A program made the position numbers and the translations under genes. 64,000 nt of DNA from Proteus vulgaris (lineage in GTDB: Bacteria > Pseudomonadota > Gammaproteobacteria > Enterobacterales > Enterobacteriaceae), in contig NZ_CP137920.1 of assembly GCF_033708015.1 (NCBI RefSeq), positions 1,674,001 to 1,738,000 on the forward strand, given 5' to 3'. The notes beneath the pieces are model-generated. The model ran no database searches. It was given only the letters and a program-made list of their open reading frames with translations, and had not been told where the DNA came from. The first letter of the stretch is position 1; every line of letters begins with the position of its first letter. Shown here piece after piece: positions 53,105-64,000 of the stretch.

Positions 53105-53776
53105 GTGAAGGTAAAAATCATCTTTTCTTTGGCAATTTTGCTTCTTGCGGGTTGTGCTGAGCATGCACGTCAACCTGTTCAAAAAGAAACACCACGATTC
53201 TTAAGCCAAAAACCAGTCGAAAATCGTATTAATAATGCTTCAATCTCAACGGCACAATGGAAATCAACACCTTTTGATAACCATATACAACAAGCCTCGA
53301 GTCGTTACGATGTTGATGAAACATTAATTAAGGCGATTATCCAAGTTGAATCAAACTTTAGACCTGAAGTTATTAGTAAATCAAACGCAGTAGGATTAAT
53401 GCAAATTAAAGCATCAACTGCGGGAAGAGATGTTTATCAAAATAGGGGTAAAGCAGGGCAACCAACAACGGCTCAACTGAAAGATCCCGCTATTAATATC
53501 GATTTGGGTACAGCGTATATTCAATTATTAAGAGAGCGCCACCTTGTTGGTATTATCGATCCTGAAACGCTTTATTACGCCACTATCCTTGCTTATGTGA
53601 ATGGCGCTGGTGCTTTATTAAGAACATTTGATAAAGATAGAAATAATGCCATCGCTAAAATTAATTCAATGAGTGCGGATGATTTTTATCGTTATGTTGA
53701 AAAAAATCATCCCGCTTCTCAAGCACCGCGTTATTTAGCAAAAGTGAGGGCGGCTTACCATGCAGGCGATAATTAA
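53105..53776 (+). CDS. emtA: Membrane-bound lytic transglycosylase EmtA (MltE)
   Basis: The GTG at 53105 follows AAAGGA and gives 223 residues. The lipobox LLAGC anchors it in the outer membrane. The lysozyme-like domain has the catalytic Glu in AIIQVESNF and the supporting motifs [28 protein letters not shown] and [11 protein letters not shown], matching E. coli MltE closely. The linker is about 20 residues longer than in E. coli. It cleaves peptidoglycan strands. Its stop overlaps the convergent marC stop. Confidence 0.93.
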   Translation: MKVKIIFSLAILLLAGCAEHARQPVQKETPRFLSQKPVENRINNASISTAQWKSTPFDNHIQQASSRYDVDETLIKAIIQVESNFRPEVISKSNAVGLMQIKASTAGRDVYQNRGKAGQPTTAQLKDPAINIDLGTAYIQLLRERHLVGIIDPETLYYATILAYVNGAGALLRTFDKDRNNAIAKINSMSADDFYRYVEKNHPASQAPRYLAKVRAAYHAGDN

Positions 53777-54486
53777 TCTGGCAAATTAGCGGCTGCTTGA
53801 GCCTGTTTTAATAAAGCGGGTAAATCAGCAACAATCTCAAGAACGCCGTTGATCATAAACTGAACACCCATACAGATTAATAAAAATCCCATTACGCGAG
53901 AAATAGCGTCAATACCACTATGGCCTAAATATTTCATAATGCGAGTGGAACCACGGAGTGATACCCAAACAATAACGCTAATTAAAAAGAAGCTTGTCAC
54001 AGGGGCGATATACAATACCCATTGCGCAATATCAGTACGTGAGGGGATTGAAGCCGCTGTACTTATTATCATTGCGATTGTTCCGGGGCCGGCTGTACTA
54101 GGCATTGCTAAAGGAACAAAGGCAATATTCGGCTCTTTGGGATTTCGATGAGGATTGTTATCGTCTGAAATAGGATCATCGACATTAGGCGTATTTGGAA
54201 ACAACATACTAAAGCCAATAAAAGCAACGATCATTCCGCCTGCTATACGAAGACCGGGAATTGAAATACCAAAGGTTGTCATTATGATCCGTCCTGCATA
54301 GAACGCGATGGTCATAATGATGAAGATATACACACATGCCATTAAAGACTGTTGATTACGTTGCTCCTTTGTCATATTGCCTGAAAGGCCAAGCCAAAGA
54401 GCAACAGTCGTCAATGGATTAGTTAAAGGTAAAAGCAAAATAAGACCAAGACCAATAGCCTGAAAAAATTGGTAAACAGAATGCAT
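53773..54486 (-). CDS. marC: MarC-family inner membrane protein
   Basis: The ATG at 54486 gives 237 residues; an in-frame TTG three codons earlier has a closer GGAG and remains possible. About six spans. [40 protein letters not shown] and [19 protein letters not shown] match E. coli MarC rather than YchE or YhgN. Despite its name, MarC is not needed for drug resistance, and its role is unknown. The marRAB genes are not adjacent. Confidence 0.9.
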   Translation of the reverse strand: MHSVYQFFQAIGLGLILLLPLTNPLTTVALWLGLSGNMTKEQRNQQSLMACVYIFIIMTIAFYAGRIIMTTFGISIPGLRIAGGMIVAFIGFSMLFPNTPNVDDPISDDNNPHRNPKEPNIAFVPLAMPSTAGPGTIAMIISTAASIPSRTDIAQWVLYIAPVTSFFLISVIVWVSLRGSTRIMKYLGHSGIDAISRVMGFLLICMGVQFMINGVLEIVADLPALLKQAQAAANLPD

Positions 54487-54584
54487 GGAATCCAAAAGCT
54501 CCCAATAACAGATAATAAGGAGTAATTATGATAACAAATTAAACAAGATAAAAGTTATTTTCCTCATAATATTCTTAATGTGTA

Positions 54585-55178
54585 TTAGTATTTTTTCATC
54601 AGCCACTCTAAATGTACTTTTACCGCTTCCCAGTCATAATCAGTAATGCTATAAACGCAAGTATCTCTTTTTTGTCCCGCTGTCGTTAATCTATGATTAC
54701 GTAAAATACCATCTAATTTTGCACCAAGTCGTTCAATTGCTCTACGGCTAGTCTGGTTTAATATATGAGTACGAAATTCAACAGCAATACATTTCAAGTC
54801 TTCTAAAGCATATTTAAGTAAGAGATATTTAGCTTCTGTATTTATTCCCGTTCTTTGCACTTCTTTAGCATACCACGTGGAGCCAATTTCTAATCTTGGT
54901 GTTTGGTTATCAATATTCATAAAGGTTGTTATGCCAACTACACTGTTATTCGCTTTAGAAATAATAGAAAAAGGTAGCATTAACCCTTTTTGTTGTAATT
55001 GAAGTTTATGCTCAATATCGTGTTTTAGCTCTGTTAGCGAAGGAACGGTGGTATACCAAAGTTCATCAGGCCTATCTTTTCTAATTAGTTCATGGAGTTC
55101 TGAGTAGTGCTCCATACTTAAGGGCACTAAACGCACAAGTTTTCCTTCCAGTGTTGTCCACTCTGTTATCTTTTTCAT
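54585..55178 (-). CDS. GNAT-family N-acetyltransferase
   Basis: The protein has 197 residues. It fits the RimJ/RimL-like Acetyltransf_3 branch: LEGKLVRLVPLSMEHY at the start, SVVGITTFMNID, the acetyl-CoA segment RLEIGSTWYAKEVQRTGINTE spread over strand 4 and its loop, and TSRRAIERLGAKLDGILRNH at the end. The acceptor is unknown. It is a single gene. Confidence 0.88.
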   Translation of the reverse strand: MKKITEWTTLEGKLVRLVPLSMEHYSELHELIRKDRPDELWYTTVPSLTELKHDIEHKLQLQQKGLMLPFSIISKANNSVVGITTFMNIDNQTPRLEIGSTWYAKEVQRTGINTEAKYLLLKYALEDLKCIAVEFRTHILNQTSRRAIERLGAKLDGILRNHRLTTAGQKRDTCVYSITDYDWEAVKVHLEWLMKKY

Positions 55179-55443
55179 AATAAATATTCTCTGGAGTTAT
55201 TAATAAAATGCGTTTCTTAAGAATAGTTTTTATACATAACAAATTTATAAATTGATATGGTTATTTAAACGGTTATTAAAAAATAGACAAAATTCAGAAT
55301 GATGAAAATAGAGAAAAAAGAGTGTGAGTGATTCTTTCTCAACAGAGAATGACTGTCTTGCCACAGGTGGGCTAGCACCATGTGTGTTAATCTATAATTC
55401 AGTAATAGTGATATAACCGTAAACATAATAGATTGGTAAAAAG
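55179..55443. other. Intergenic region
   Basis: Divergent promoter region between the acetyltransferase and the tRNA-binding protein genes. No motif was identified. Confidence 0.3.
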
Positions 55444-55782
55444 ATGACAGATTTCATTGAATGGGACGATTTTCTACGTGTAGAAATGAGAGTAGGAACG
55501 ATTATTAGCGCAGAAATAAATAAGAAAGCGAATAAACCTGCTTATGTAATGGACGTCGATTTAGGTGAGTTGGGCATAAAGCGTTCAAGTGCTCAAATTA
55601 CGGTAAACTACACACCTGAAGAGCTTGTGGGACGACGTATTTTGTGTGTATGCAATTTCCCCGTTAAACGCATTGCGGGTATAAAATCTGAAGTTTTAAT
55701 TACAGGGGCGCCTGATGAAACGGGCGCAATTGTATTAGCGGAATTTAACTTACCTTTACCAAATGGTTCACGGTTAGCATAA
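55444..55782 (+). CDS. ygjH: tRNA-binding domain protein, CsaA/YgjH type
   Basis: The protein has 112 residues and is one OB-fold tRNA-binding domain: FLRVEMRVGTIISAEIN, KRSSAQITVNYTPEEL and VCNFPVKRIAGIKSEVL. YgjH in E. coli is 110 residues, and CsaA of Bacillus, of the same type, binds tRNA and has chaperone activity. It acts in the cytosol, probably as a dimer. Confidence 0.9.
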   Translation: MTDFIEWDDFLRVEMRVGTIISAEINKKANKPAYVMDVDLGELGIKRSSAQITVNYTPEELVGRRILCVCNFPVKRIAGIKSEVLITGAPDETGAIVLAEFNLPLPNGSRLA

Positions 55783-55876
55783 TAAGTATCTTGATAGACA
55801 CTCTTAAATAGTGATGTTTTGCTGAGTTTTGATATAGTCATTATTCAATAGCAGGATGGATATAAAGGAGTGTCTT

Positions 55877-56566
55877 TTGTTATTACCTCAATTGCATTTG
55901 CGATGTTATACACAAGAGACGGTATCTCATCAGCATGATAATTTATGGCAGATTATTTTCGGGCTTTCGGGTTCGATGGAAGTTAATTTCAATCGAAAAG
56001 ACTTTCTGATATGTAATCAAAACTGTTTGATTATTCCTCCAACTATTCATCATGCCTTTTCAGGCAATATAGATAATAAAAATCTTATTTTAGAGCTTCC
56101 AGCAACCTCACAATGGCAATTAAGTGAGAAAGGTGGGCAATTTGCGTTATCACCAGCAGCCGTTAGTTTATTAGAGTGGTTACATCAATACCCTCAGTCT
56201 CCAGATCAATATTCAACGATCACACGCTTATTACTCGCTCAAATGAAAATACAAAAAGGTTGGCGTGATAGTTTAGATGCTTGGTTAGCGAATAAGTTAC
56301 ATACACCATTAACAGCACATGATATTGCTTTTGCTTTTAATACATCAACGAGTACGTTACAACGAAAAATGAAAGCAGAGGTAGGCGTGTCTGTAATGCA
56401 ATATGTCACTCAACAACGACTTAGCAAAGCTGCTGAATTATTAAAATACACATCAGTAAATATTGAAAATATTGCTCTAGCAGTAGGGTATGACTCGCAC
56501 TCTGCATTTAGTCAGGCGTTTCGCCAATACTTTAATAAAAGTCCGACTGAGTATCGACAAGATTGA
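55877..56566 (+). CDS. AraC-family transcriptional regulator
   Basis: The best ribosome-binding site (AAAGGAG) lies six bases before a TTG at 55877, giving 229 residues; the ATG at 55856 has no site of its own. An N-terminal cupin (HDNLWQIIFGLSGSMEVNF) is followed by two helix-turn-helix motifs (TAHDIAFAFNTSTSTLQRKM and NIENIALAVGYDSHSAFSQ) ending in the AraC signature FRQYFNKSPTEYR. It lies convergent with and four bases from a PACE efflux gene, which may be a target, though orientation does not require this. Confidence 0.88.
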   Translation: MLLPQLHLRCYTQETVSHQHDNLWQIIFGLSGSMEVNFNRKDFLICNQNCLIIPPTIHHAFSGNIDNKNLILELPATSQWQLSEKGGQFALSPAAVSLLEWLHQYPQSPDQYSTITRLLLAQMKIQKGWRDSLDAWLANKLHTPLTAHDIAFAFNTSTSTLQRKMKAEVGVSVMQYVTQQRLSKAAELLKYTSVNIENIALAVGYDSHSAFSQAFRQYFNKSPTEYRQD

Positions 56567-56570
56567 GCCA

Positions 56571-57020
56571 TTACATCACTTTATTTTTTACCGAATAAAT
56601 ACGGGGACATAATTTATCGAAGGCGAAGGTGAATAAATAGGTATAAATAAAGAAGAACACTAATATAGTGATTTCCATGCTTATTGCTTTGATAAAGCTT
56701 ACATGATACCACCACATATAAAGTGGAATGGTAAAGAAGAACAGACCTAATTCAAAACTTATTGCATGGGTAAGTCGTACAATGACTGTACGTTTTGTTA
56801 TTTTTAGTTTTAACTCAATTAATTCAAAAAAAGAATTAAAAATATAATTCCAGATCAGAGCAATAATAGAAACAGCAATGGCAACAGGCAGTGAATCATG
56901 AGATTGGCTTTGGCTTAATACTGCAAGTAAAACAGTGCTTAACAAAATTGCGAGCATTTCAAAAGTAATAGCATAAACTAATTTACGAGCGCGGGGCTTT
57001 AGATAAAACACGTTATACAC
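56571..57020 (-). CDS. PACE-family (AceI-like) efflux transporter
   Basis: The protein has 149 residues and four spans arranged as two repeated bacterial transmembrane pair domains. The key motifs are RKLVYAITFEMLAI in the first and RLTHAISFELGLFF in the second, each with the membrane-embedded Glu of the PACE family; WNYIFNSFFE is the conserved central block. AceI-type proteins export chlorhexidine or short-chain diamines in exchange for protons. The native substrate is unknown here. Confidence 0.88.
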   Translation of the reverse strand: MYNVFYLKPRARKLVYAITFEMLAILLSTVLLAVLSQSQSHDSLPVAIAVSIIALIWNYIFNSFFELIELKLKITKRTVIVRLTHAISFELGLFFFTIPLYMWWYHVSFIKAISMEITILVFFFIYTYLFTFAFDKLCPRIYSVKNKVM

Positions 57021-57157
57021 CTTTTATGTTAACAATAAAGGTTCTGGCCCGCCCCAGAGAATATTATTTTTAAAGCCACGGTTTCCGCTTGATTGGTACT
57101 AATGGTAATGAAATCCTATAAAAAAGCAAAGTTTGTCTAAGAGAAAAAAATATCGAG
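57021..57157. other. Upstream region of the PACE gene
   Basis: No motif beyond an AT-rich promoter zone. Confidence 0.3.
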
Positions 57158-57201
57158 TCACTTATTACATTGTAATTAAAATGTAATAAGTGAGATTTTT
57201 T
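57158..57201 (+). terminator. Strong terminator upstream of thrS
   Basis: TCACTTATTACATT and AATGTAATAAGTGA form a perfect 14-pair stem with an eight-base loop and a T-run. No plus-strand gene lies directly before it, so it probably insulates thrS. Confidence 0.85.
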
Positions 57202-57419
57202 TGTCGTTTCTATTTCGTGTTTTCTCGGGGATATATAGGCAGATAAATGTATAAATCTTTACAGTCTGTGATAATATCCCCCCTGAGTTGCGATAAGGCT
57301 CAGTGATGCTATGGGTATTTATAAAATAAATATGTGTACATAACTGCGTACAAACCTCGCGAGGTAAAGTGAGAAATTGTCGTAACGTACTGAATATATA
57401 TGAAATAAAAAGCTTACAA

Positions 57420-57440
57420 GTGATCTTGCGTATGGGTCAC
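57420..57440 (+). promoter_or_regulatory. thrS translational operator hairpin
   Basis: GTGATC pairs with GGTCAC (one wobble), leaving a nine-base loop TTGCGTATG that contains CGT, the threonine anticodon mimic. This corresponds to the tRNA-like operator domain of E. coli thrS, where threonyl-tRNA synthetase binds its own mRNA and blocks ribosomes. It ends 21 bases before the start codon. Confidence 0.8.
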
Positions 57441-57461
57441 CACTGTAAATAAGGATTTTAA

Positions 57462-59390
57462 ATGCCAATTATTACTCTTCCTGACGGAAGCCAACGTCAA
57501 TTTGAAAATGCAGTTTCTGTCATGGATGTTGCTGCAGATATCGGTCCTGGACTTGCAAAAGCATGTATTGCAGGTCGTGTTAATGGTGAGCTGGTGGATG
57601 CTTGTGAATTAATCGAACATGATGCAAATCTGGCGATTATTACCGCAAAAGATGATGAAGGACTTGAAATTATTCGTCACTCTTGTGCCCATTTATTGGG
57701 ACATGCAATTAAACAATTATGGCCACAGGCCAAAATGGCGATTGGTCCTGTTATTGAAAATGGATTCTACTACGATGTGGATTTAGACCATTCTCTAACA
57801 CAGGAAGATTTAGACACTCTAGAAAAACGCATGCTAGAGTTGGCGAAAACAGATTATGACGTGATTAAAAAACGCGTAAGCTGGGCTGAAGCTCGTGAAA
57901 CATTCGTTTCTCGTGGTGAAGATTATAAAGTTGCTATTCTTGACGAAAATATTAGCCAAGATTCTCAACCTGGTCTTTATCATCACCAAGAATATGTTGA
58001 TATGTGCCGTGGACCACACGTTCCAAACATGCGTTTCTGCCATAATTTCAAATTGCAGAAAATCGCAGGTGCATATTGGCGCGGTAACAGCGATAATAAA
58101 ATGCTACAACGCATTTATGGTACAGCTTGGGCTGATAAGAAACAGCTAAAAGCTTACTTAGATCGCTTAGAAGAAGCCGCTAAACGTGACCACCGTAAAA
58201 TTGGTAAACAGCTTGATTTATATCATATGCAAGAAGAAGCGCCAGGTATGGCTTTCTGGCATAATGATGGTTGGACGATTTTCCGTGAGTTAGAAACATT
58301 TGTACGTTGCAAATTAAAAGAATATGATTACCAAGAAGTAAAAGGTCCATTTATGATGGATCGTGTTCTTTGGGAAAAGACAGGTCACTGGGAAAACTAC
58401 AAAGAAAATATGTTCACAACGTCTTCAGAGAACCGTGAATATTGTATTAAACCAATGAACTGCCCAGGTCACGTGCAAATCTTTAAACAAGGTTTACGTT
58501 CTTATCGTGATTTACCATTGCGTATGGCTGAATTCGGTAGTTGCCATCGTAATGAGCCATCAGGCGCATTACATGGTTTAATGCGTGTTCGTGGCTTTAC
58601 ACAAGATGATGCGCATATCTTCTGTACTGAAGAACAAATTTTAAGTGAAGTAAATGACTGCATCAAATTGATTTATGATGTATATTCTACTTTCGGATTT
58701 GAAAAAATCGTTGTTAAGTTATCTACTCGCCCAGAAAAACGTATCGGTGAAGATGCATTATGGGATGTTGCTGAAGCTGACTTAGCAAAAGCCTTAACTG
58801 ATAACAATATTGAATTTGAATATCAGCCAGGCGAAGGGGCGTTTTATGGCCCTAAAATTGAATTTACACTTTACGATTGTTTAGATCGTGCATGGCAGTG
58901 TGGTACAGTACAATTAGACTTCTCACTACCAGGTCGTTTAGGCGCATCTTATGTTGCCGAAAACAACGAGCGTAAAGTACCTGTTATGTTACACCGAGCA
59001 GTGCTAGGATCCTTAGAACGTTTTATTGGTATTCTGACAGAAGAATATGCAGGATTTTTCCCTACTTGGTTAGCACCACAGCAGGTTGTCGTGATGAATA
59101 TCACGGATGGACAGGCTGATTATGTACAAAAACTCGTCAAAGAATTGCAAGATGCCGGAATTCGTGCAAAAGCAGACTTGAGAAATGAGAAGATTGGCTT
59201 TAAAATTCGTGAACATACTTTACGTCGTGTTCCGTACATGCTTGTCTGTGGCGATAAAGAAGTTGAATCAGGCAAAGTAGCGGTTCGTACTCGTCGAGGA
59301 AAAGACCTTGGCAGTATTGACGTTAACGAATTTAAAGAAAAGCTTCTGCAAGAAATTAGAAGCAGAAGTCTTCATCAGTTGGAGGAATAA
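57462..59390 (+). CDS. thrS: Threonine-tRNA ligase
   Basis: The protein has 642 residues, as in E. coli. It has a TGS domain (1-61), an editing domain with [10 protein letters not shown] (His73-type) and a cysteine in MCRGPHVPN, a class II core with motif 2 ([22 protein letters not shown] in parts) and zinc ligands (Cys in KPMNCPGH), and an anticodon-binding domain. It charges tRNA-Thr. AAGGA precedes the ATG. It heads the thrS-infC-rpmI-rplT-pheST cluster. Confidence 0.97.
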   Translation: MPIITLPDGSQRQFENAVSVMDVAADIGPGLAKACIAGRVNGELVDACELIEHDANLAIITAKDDEGLEIIRHSCAHLLGHAIKQLWPQAKMAIGPVIENGFYYDVDLDHSLTQEDLDTLEKRMLELAKTDYDVIKKRVSWAEARETFVSRGEDYKVAILDENISQDSQPGLYHHQEYVDMCRGPHVPNMRFCHNFKLQKIAGAYWRGNSDNKMLQRIYGTAWADKKQLKAYLDRLEEAAKRDHRKIGKQLDLYHMQEEAPGMAFWHNDGWTIFRELETFVRCKLKEYDYQEVKGPFMMDRVLWEKTGHWENYKENMFTTSSENREYCIKPMNCPGHVQIFKQGLRSYRDLPLRMAEFGSCHRNEPSGALHGLMRVRGFTQDDAHIFCTEEQILSEVNDCIKLIYDVYSTFGFEKIVVKLSTRPEKRIGEDALWDVAEADLAKALTDNNIEFEYQPGEGAFYGPKIEFTLYDCLDRAWQCGTVQLDFSLPGRLGASYVAENNERKVPVMLHRAVLGSLERFIGILTEEYAGFFPTWLAPQQVVVMNITDGQADYVQKLVKELQDAGIRAKADLRNEKIGFKIREHTLRRVPYMLVCGDKEVESGKVAVRTRRGKDLGSIDVNEFKEKLLQEIRSRSLHQLEE

Positions 59391-59393
59391 GGT

Positions 59394-59933
59394 ATTAAAG
59401 GCGGAAAAAGAATTCAATCAACGCGTCAGAATCGCATCAATGGTGAGATTCGCGCTCATGAAGTTCGTTTAACAGGTTTGGATGGCGAACAGATTGGAGT
59501 TGTTAGTCTGAAAGAGGCTCTTGAGAAAGCCGAGGAAGCAGGTGCTGATTTAGTTGAAATCAGTCCTAATGCCGAGCCGCCGGTTTGTCGTATTATGGAC
59601 TACGGCAAATTCCTCTATGAGAAAAGTAAGACTCTCAAAGAACAGAAAAAGAAACAAAAAGTTATTCAGGTTAAGGAAGTTAAATTCCGTCCTGGTACAG
59701 ATGAAGGCGACTATCAGGTCAAACTACGCAACCTGATTCGTTTTCTTGAAGATGGCGATAAAGCCAAAGTTACACTGCGTTTCCGTGGTCGTGAAATGGC
59801 ACACCAACAAATCGGTATGGAAATGCTTAACCGCATCCGTGAAGATTTGGATGAACTGGCTGCTGTTGAATCTTTCCCTAATAAGATTGAAGGGCGTCAG
59901 ATGATCATGGTGTTAGCGCCGAAGAAGAAATAG
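59394..59933 (+). CDS. infC: Translation initiation factor IF-3, AUU start
   Basis: The gene starts at the rare codon ATT (59394), three bases after the thrS stop, behind GGAGGAATAAGG. An automatic call from the first ATG (59478) would lose 28 residues. The resulting 179 residues begin KGGKRIQ and end with LAPKKK, like E. coli IF-3 (180). IF-3 rejects non-standard start codons and so represses its own AUU-started mRNA; the conserved ATT shows that control is kept here. Both domains are complete. Confidence 0.96.
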   Translation: MKGGKRIQSTRQNRINGEIRAHEVRLTGLDGEQIGVVSLKEALEKAEEAGADLVEISPNAEPPVCRIMDYGKFLYEKSKTLKEQKKKQKVIQVKEVKFRPGTDEGDYQVKLRNLIRFLEDGDKAKVTLRFRGREMAHQQIGMEMLNRIREDLDELAAVESFPNKIEGRQMIMVLAPKKK

Positions 59934-59973
59934 TTGGGCAATTCAAGTAATAGCGTCAGCCTTTAAAGGCTGA

Positions 59974-60225
<252 letters not shown>

Positions 60226-60258
60226 GTATTACTTTTTTAACAGAATATAGACATTTAG

Positions 60259-60624
<366 letters not shown>

Positions 60625-60641
60625 TTATTTATTAAGCAATG

Positions 60642-60668
60642 GAAGAGGGAGTTTTCTCCCTCTTTTAT
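60642..60668 (+). terminator. Terminator after rplT
   Basis: GAAGAGGGAG, loop, CTCCCTCTTTT. It separates the ribosomal part from pheM-pheST. Confidence 0.85.
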
Positions 60669-60732
60669 TTTGTCTAAATTTGTGGCTTAATGATATAAAT
60701 TCAATAAGTTAATATTTTAAGAGACATTATCC

Positions 60733-60780
60733 ATGTTAAATATCGCTTTTTTCCGTTTCTTTTTTTACTTTAGCGCCTAA
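60733..60780 (+). CDS. pheM: pheST leader peptide PheM
   Basis: A 15-residue peptide, [15 protein letters not shown], has six phenylalanines. It corresponds to E. coli PheM ([14 protein letters not shown]). Ribosome stalling at the Phe codons when charged tRNA-Phe is scarce lets transcription pass the attenuator into pheST. Confidence 0.95.
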   Translation: [15 protein letters not shown]

Positions 60781-60828
60781 TTCTAGGGGGCTTTTGCGCG
60801 TAAGAAAAGAAACGAAAAGTAGCGCCTG

Positions 60829-60853
60829 AGCCTCCAATATGGAGGCTTTTTTG
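60829..60853 (+). terminator. pheST attenuator terminator
   Basis: AGCCTCCA, loop ATA, TGGAGGCT followed by six T's, 49 bp after the pheM stop. Confidence 0.92.
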
Positions 60854-60916
60854 TTTTCAGATCCCAATACTGGGTTAGAAACCAAAAAGGGCAATTTTAT
60901 TCGTCATCATTGATAA

Positions 60917-61939
<1,023 letters not shown>

Positions 61940-61953
61940 GGTGGGATTATCTC

Positions 61954-64000
61954 ATGAAATTCAGTGAACTTTGGTTACGTGAGTGGGTAAACCCAGCGAT
62001 TAGTAGCGAAGCGCTTTCTGAACAACTAACAATGGCTGGCCTTGAGGTTGATGGCGTGGAAGCTGTTGCGGGTGATTTTCACGGTGTGTTTGTCGGTGAA
62101 GTTGTTGAATGTGGACAACACCCTAATGCGGATAAATTACGTGTAACGAAAGTTAACGTAGGCGGTGACAGATTACTCGATATTGTTTGTGGCGCACCTA
62201 ACTGTCGCCAAGGGCTAAAAGTTGCGGTTGCAACAATTGGGGCTGTATTACCCGGCGATTTCAAAATTAAAGCAGCAAAACTCCGTGGTGAACCCTCTGA
62301 AGGTATGTTGTGCTCATTTTCTGAATTAGCAATTTCAGAAAATCATGAAGGAATTATTGAATTACCTGCTGATGCACCTATTGGCATGGATATCCGTGAA
62401 TACTTAAAATTAAATGATAATGCGATTGAAATTAGTATTACCCCAAATCGTGCTGACTGTTTAGGTATTTTGGGTGTTGCTCGTGATATTGCTGTTATCA
62501 ATAAAATGGAATGCCAATTACCTGATATGTCGCCAGTTATGGCAACTTCTTCAGCAACATTCCCTGTACGTGTTGAAGCGCCAGAAGCGTGCCCACGTTA
62601 TTTAGGGCGAGTTTTCACTAATGTGAATGTGAAAGCAAAAACACCATTATGGATGCAAGAAAAATTACGTCGTGGTGGGATCCGTTCTATTGATCCAATA
62701 GTTGATATAACCAACTTGGTTCTACTTGAAATGGGTCAACCGTTACACGCGTTCGATCTTGATCGCGTTGAAGGTGCTGTTGTCGTTCGTATGGGTAAAA
62801 ACGGTGAGAAACTGACTTTACTCGATGGCAATGAAATTACATTAAAAGATGATGTATTAGTTATTGCTGACGAAAAACAAGCATTAGGTATGGCAGGTAT
62901 TTTCGGTGGCGAATCATCAGGTGTTAATGAAGAAACGAAAAATGTCTTCTTAGAGTGTGCATTTTTCTCTCCATTGGCTATCACAGGCCGAGCACGTCGT
63001 TATGGCTTACATACGGATGCTTCCCATCGTTTTGAGCGTGGTGTTGATTCGGAACTGCAATACAATGCGATTGAACGTGCAACTAAGTTACTGTTAGAAA
63101 TTTGTGGTGGTGACGTTGGCGAAGTGATTGATGTAACCAATAAAGCACATTTACCAAATATCGCACCAATCAAATTAACACGTAAAAAATTAGACCGTTT
63201 ATTAGGTCATGTGATTAATGATGAACAAGTTTTAGATTCGTTAACTCGCTTAGGTTTCAACGTCTCTGTTGAAAATGATGGCTGGGTAGCAACTGTTCCT
63301 TCATGGCGTTTTGATGTTCAAATCGAAGAAGATCTGATTGAAGAAGTTGCCCGTATTTACGGTTACAACAATATTCCAGATGTACCATTACGCGCTGATT
63401 TGGTGATGACTAATCACCGTGAAGCGAACTTATCATTAAAACGCGTTAAAACAATGCTAGTAGACAACGGTTTCCAAGAAGCCATTACTTATAGCTTTGT
63501 TGATCCTAAGATCCAATCTTTGTTACATCCAAATGAAGAAGCATTAATTTTGCCTAATCCGATTTCAGCGGATATGTCAGCAATGCGACTGTCTCTATTA
63601 ACCGGATTATTGACTACGACTGTATATAATCAGAACCGTCAACAATCTAGAGTTAGGTTATTTGAAGCAGGTCTGCGTTTTGTTCCTGATAATCAAGCAG
63701 AATATGGAATACGTCAGGAACTTATGCTAGCGGGTGTGATCGCGGGCAACCGTTATGAAGAACATTGGAGTTTAGAGAAGCAAACTGTTGATTTCTTTGA
63801 TTTGAAAGGTAATATTGAATCAATTCTGGAATTGACAGGCCAGCTAGATGAAATTACATTTAAACCAGCTAATCATTCAGCACTTCATCCGGGACAAAGT
63901 GCTGGGATTTATCTGAGAAATGAATATATTGGCTGTATTGGCGTTGTTCATCCAGAGCTTGAACGTAAACTTGACTTAAACGGTCGTACGGTAGTATTCG
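61954..64000 (+). CDS. pheT: Phenylalanine-tRNA ligase beta subunit, partial (3' end beyond window)
   Basis: The gene starts at ATG 61954 ([16 protein letters not shown]), 14 bp after pheS, and stays open to the window edge, giving 682 of an expected 795 or so residues. The tRNA-binding EMAP-like domain (residues about 39-150; [19 protein letters not shown]), the B5 domain and the start of the core are visible. Editing of mischarged Tyr-tRNA resides in this subunit. The truncation is only the window limit. Confidence 0.96.
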   Translation, partial: MKFSELWLREWVNPAISSEALSEQLTMAGLEVDGVEAVAGDFHGVFVGEVVECGQHPNADKLRVTKVNVGGDRLLDIVCGAPNCRQGLKVAVATIGAVLPGDFKIKAAKLRGEPSEGMLCSFSELAISENHEGIIELPADAPIGMDIREYLKLNDNAIEISITPNRADCLGILGVARDIAVINKMECQLPDMSPVMATSSATFPVRVEAPEACPRYLGRVFTNVNVKAKTPLWMQEKLRRGGIRSIDPIVDITNLVLLEMGQPLHAFDLDRVEGAVVVRMGKNGEKLTLLDGNEITLKDDVLVIADEKQALGMAGIFGGESSGVNEETKNVFLECAFFSPLAITGRARRYGLHTDASHRFERGVDSELQYNAIERATKLLLEICGGDVGEVIDVTNKAHLPNIAPIKLTRKKLDRLLGHVINDEQVLDSLTRLGFNVSVENDGWVATVPSWRFDVQIEEDLIEEVARIYGYNNIPDVPLRADLVMTNHREANLSLKRVKTMLVDNGFQEAITYSFVDPKIQSLLHPNEEALILPNPISADMSAMRLSLLTGLLTTTVYNQNRQQSRVRLFEAGLRFVPDNQAEYGIRQELMLAGVIAGNRYEEHWSLEKQTVDFFDLKGNIESILELTGQLDEITFKPANHSALHPGQSAGIYLRNEYIGCIGVVHPELERKLDLNGRTVVF

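Noticed and set aside
59478..59480. ATG start for infC
   Set aside because: It would remove 28 conserved N-terminal residues of IF-3; the ATT at 59394 has GGAGG upstream.

Overview
The window is an AT-rich gammaproteobacterial chromosome segment, almost certainly from the genus Proteus. The best species-level marker is the lipase at 20342..21205. It has 287 residues, the length I recall for the Proteus mirabilis lipase, and Ser79, Asp232 and His254 fall at the positions I recall for that enzyme. Many residues differ from the P. mirabilis sequence as I remember it, so a Proteus species of the vulgaris/penneri/hauseri group is more likely. This is from memory, not a search.

The left part (1 to about 21 kb) is accessory DNA. 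Positions 1-5056 are visibly richer in G+C than the rest and look imported. They hold a pair of small YdcZ-type DMT transporters with a divergent LysR regulator, and an MFS efflux pump with a divergent GntR/FCD regulator whose double palindromic operator is visible; a truncated gene follows. Positions 5.2-13.3 kb are a patchwork of mobile DNA: a probable type VI secretion PAAR effector (5998..7299) with a translationally coupled small membrane protein as candidate immunity protein; a decayed integrase C-terminus beside a 3' fragment of icd, which looks like a relic attachment site; an unknown 148-aa gene under a near-consensus LexA box; and an IS605-type element (TnpA plus an apparently intact TnpB) inserted in an RBBP9/YdeN-like hydrolase gene. 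Positions 13.3-21.8 kb carry small secreted proteins and lipoproteins (including a lysozyme inhibitor), a ParD-like/Map pair, a solitary phage antitermination Q gene, the lipase and a solitary HicB-like antitoxin.

Positions 22-29 kb are mixed chromosomal genes: a YcdX-type PHP hydrolase, a chemotaxis receptor, a solitary NqrE paralogue, a CYTH protein, a universal stress protein and ferritin.

From 29.6 kb on, the order follows E. coli closely in blocks: yobA-yebZ-yebY (copper), yebV-letB-letA, msrC-proQ-prc-htpX with an OprD-family porin inserted between prc and htpX, tcyP-ydjM-yniC-yniB-yniA with a LexA box at ydjM, a Fur-controlled sitABCD Mn/Fe transporter, emtA, marC, and the thrS-infC-rpmI-rplT-pheM-pheS-pheT translation operon with its classical controls (thrS operator hairpin, AUU start of infC, pheM attenuator). 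pheT runs off the right edge.

I saw no rRNA, tRNA or CRISPR array. The candidates most worth following are the SOS-controlled unknown gene at 8641, the PAAR effector/immunity pair at 5756-7299, and the TnpB element whose predicted guide comes from the gene it disrupts.
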